A stretch of DNA of 64,000 bases, taken from NCBI RefSeq assembly GCF_003285545.1, contig NZ_QLNV01000002.1, forward strand, positions 124,001 through 188,000. The letters run 5' to 3'. This document shows, piece by piece, positions 62,282-64,000 of the stretch. The stretch comes from Sinomicrobium soli (lineage in GTDB: Bacteria > Bacteroidota > Bacteroidia > Flavobacteriales > Flavobacteriaceae). A program made the translations under genes and the position numbers. The notes under the pieces were generated by a model, which did not search any database, had not been told where the DNA came from, and was given only the letters and a program-made list of their open reading frames with translations. The first letter of the stretch is position 1. The number at the start of each line of letters is the position of its first letter.

Positions 62282-63358
62282 ATGTTTCTAAAAAAGCTAT
62301 CACTGGTCAACTATAAGAATTTCAAGGCAAAAGATTTTGAGTTCGACGAAAAGATCAATTGTCTCGTAGGCAATAACGGGATCGGGAAGACCAATGTCCT
62401 GGACGCGATCTATCACCTTTCATTCGGCAAAAGCTATTTCAACCCCATCGCCATACAGAACATAAGGCACGGGGAAGACTTTTTTGTAGTGGATGGTCTT
62501 TTCCGTAAATCGGGACATGAAGAACATGTGATATGCAGCCTTAAAAAAGGGCAGAAAAAAAGTATCAAACGCAACGGCAAGGCCTATGACAAGTTATCCG
62601 ACCATATCGGGTTTCTCCCCCTGGTGATCATATCTCCCGCCGACCGCGACCTTATCGTGGAAGGCAGTGAAACCCGGCGGAAGTTTATGGACAGCGTTAT
62701 TTCCCAGTCCGACAAGACCTATCTCAACCACCTCATCCAGTACAACAGGGCACTCAGCCAGCGGAATTCCCTTTTAAAATATTTCGCCCTGAACCACACC
62801 TACGACCACGACACCCTGGGCATCTATAACGAGCAGCTTCACCTCCACGGTTCCGCGATATTCCGGGCCAGGGTAGAATTCCTGAAGGTATTCGTCCCCA
62901 TCTTCCTGGAGCGCTACCGTTCGATTTCCGACAGTGATGAAAATGTAAACATCGCATACAGCAGTGCACTTTCTGAACAGCCGCTGGACGAACTGCTCAA
63001 AAACACCATCAACAAAGACAGGGCCCTGCAGTATACCAGTACGGGAATACACCGCGATGACCTCAGCCTGGAGATTGACGGTTTCCCGATAAAGAAATTC
63101 GGCAGCCAGGGACAACAGAAGTCTTTCCTGGTCGCCCTGAAACTCGCACAATTCGATTTCATAAAACAACAGGCCGGCGTATCCCCCATCCTCCTGCTCG
63201 ACGATATTTTTGACAAACTCGATGAAAACCGTGTAACCCGTATTGTAAAACTGATGGAAAACAACTTCGGACAACTGTTTATCAGCGATACCCATGCCGA
63301 CAGAACCGAGGCCGTAGTGCAGAAAACCGCCCGGTCGTATAAGATGTTCCGGCTGTGA
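62282..63358 (+). CDS. recF: DNA replication and repair protein RecF
   Basis: The 358-residue protein begins with [19 protein letters not shown] and the P-loop GNNGIGKTN (about residues 30-38), continues with [10 protein letters not shown] and [15 protein letters not shown], and ends with the ABC-type signature [19 protein letters not shown] and [11 protein letters not shown]. RecF helps load RecA at gapped DNA. In many bacteria it lies beside dnaA and dnaN, but not here. It is divergent from the TPR gene. Confidence 0.96.
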   Translation: MFLKKLSLVNYKNFKAKDFEFDEKINCLVGNNGIGKTNVLDAIYHLSFGKSYFNPIAIQNIRHGEDFFVVDGLFRKSGHEEHVICSLKKGQKKSIKRNGKAYDKLSDHIGFLPLVIISPADRDLIVEGSETRRKFMDSVISQSDKTYLNHLIQYNRALSQRNSLLKYFALNHTYDHDTLGIYNEQLHLHGSAIFRARVEFLKVFVPIFLERYRSISDSDENVNIAYSSALSEQPLDELLKNTINKDRALQYTSTGIHRDDLSLEIDGFPIKKFGSQGQQKSFLVALKLAQFDFIKQQAGVSPILLLDDIFDKLDENRVTRIVKLMENNFGQLFISDTHADRTEAVVQKTARSYKMFRL

Positions 63359-63461
63359 TAGCCGGGGAGCCGGGAGTCGGAAGTACGGAGTTGGAGTGAC
63401 GCTACAAAACTGTAACTTGAAACCCGCAACATGACTAACCGTTAAACCTAAATCCATTCGT

Positions 63462-63908
63462 ATGAAACGCGCTAATACCATAATGATCTTCCTGGTGTGC
63501 CTGTCGATAGTACCTACAGGCTGCACCCCTCCTCCCGGGGAGCAACTGCATCACCTTAACGGCTACTGGGAAATAGAGAAAGTGGAATTTCCCGACGGCG
63601 CCGTGAGGGAGTACGACATCAATACCACCATCGACTATATGGAGATCACGGCAGACAGCACCGGGTTCCGAAAGAAAATGCAACCCCGTATCGACGGTGG
63701 TTATTACACTTCGGACGACCGGGAAGACTTTTCGGTAACCCGGGAAAACGATCGTCTCTTCCTCCGGTATCACACACCGCTGAGTACCTGGAAGGAAGAA
63801 GTGATCAGTATAACGGAAGACCGGCTTATACTTCGGAATGCGGATAATTTGAATTATCTTTACAAACGGTACGAACCCCTGGACCTGGAAAGTTTACGGG
63901 AAGAATAA
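63462..63908 (+). CDS. Lipocalin-like lipoprotein
   Basis: The 148-residue protein has a lipoprotein signal (lipobox VPTGC, Cys21) followed by prolines. The rest has lipocalin/fatty-acid-binding-like strands: LNGYWEIEKVEFPDGAVREYDI, TIDYMEITADSTGFRKKMQPRIDG, DRLFLRYHTPLSTWKEEVISITEDRLILRNADN. No catalytic residues are seen. It lies between recF and a DUF721 gene, an arrangement I have seen in other flavobacteria. Function unknown. Confidence 0.75.
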   Translation: MKRANTIMIFLVCLSIVPTGCTPPPGEQLHHLNGYWEIEKVEFPDGAVREYDINTTIDYMEITADSTGFRKKMQPRIDGGYYTSDDREDFSVTRENDRLFLRYHTPLSTWKEEVISITEDRLILRNADNLNYLYKRYEPLDLESLREE

Positions 63909-63924
63909 CACAAAAAAGCAGCCA

Positions 63925-64000
63925 TGGCAAAACGATACAGTGACCATATATCCCTGTCTGAAGGACTGAAGGCCTTTATCGAGGAGAACAAGCTGCAGCC
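63925..64000 (+). CDS. DUF721 (DciA-like) protein, partial (C-terminus off window)
   Basis: Only 25 full codons are present: AKRYSDHISLSEGLKAFIEE and NKLQ after the initiator. This matches the short N-terminus of Bacteroidota DUF721 proteins. DciA-type DUF721 proteins load the replicative helicase. The gene starts 16 bases after the lipoprotein gene. Confidence 0.65.

Overview
The window comes from a Flavobacteriaceae-type member of the Bacteroidota. The support is SusC/SusD outer-membrane pairs, a type IX secretion C-terminal signal, lipoproteins with acidic tails after the lipobox, promoters of the Bacteroidota type (TTTG, about 19 bases, TAnnTTTG), and gene orders I know from flavobacteria (udk-divIC-mutA-mutB; parA-parB-DUF5683-dapB-lepB; mutL followed by two rhomboids). 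No tRNA, rRNA or CRISPR array was seen.

Layout. 1-2468 is the N-terminal part of a SusC-type receptor whose C-terminus lies off the window. 2818-7311 is a minus-strand run with trmB, a LysE-type exporter, an alkyltransferase-like protein, Mrp, a NifU-like scaffold and a ferredoxin-NADP reductase; the last three look like an iron-sulfur/redox operon. 8589-10484 is a PhoR/PhoB-like two-component pair, divergent from a lipoprotein plus TonB-dependent receptor pair (10727-14937). Small secreted proteins follow (15284-16458), one of them little more than a type IX sorting domain.

16687-28620 is the accessory part. It opens with a decayed ISL3-type transposase remnant. A LuxR-type regulator with a degenerate receiver comes next, then a MauE-like redox membrane protein, a propeller-like protein and a small exported four-cysteine peptide of the DUF6520 type. 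Facing these genes is an operon of SusC, SusD and a propeller-amidohydrolase. Much of this block is visibly more AT-rich than its surroundings. It is the best candidate here for an undescribed system: a secreted cysteine peptide with its own redox protein, regulator, outer-membrane transporter and processing enzyme. A roughly 200-nt structured RNA gene on the minus strand, probably 6S-like, lies between this block and an XRE regulator.

29282-47373 is mostly core: a CBS protein, an M28 membrane peptidase, an epimerase-like protein, periplasmic proteins, an alpha/beta hydrolase, a FadL-type channel with an SGNH hydrolase, a VanX-type dipeptidase, uridine kinase, DivIC, both methylmalonyl-CoA mutase subunits and a dienoyl-CoA reductase-like SDR. 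The FadL and dienoyl-CoA reductase genes share an identical 14-bp palindromic upstream motif, which suggests a fatty-acid regulon.

47518-55332 holds parAB, DUF5683, dapB and two paralogous signal peptidases flanking a WbqC-family gene. 55350-62149 is a minus-strand run from a TPR protein through ribH, mutL and two rhomboids to a SelW-like protein. recF, a lipoprotein and the start of a DUF721 gene close the window. Simple-sequence intergenic repeats of a GATAATGTG type recur at three places, and a GAGTAGT heptamer array precedes dapB.
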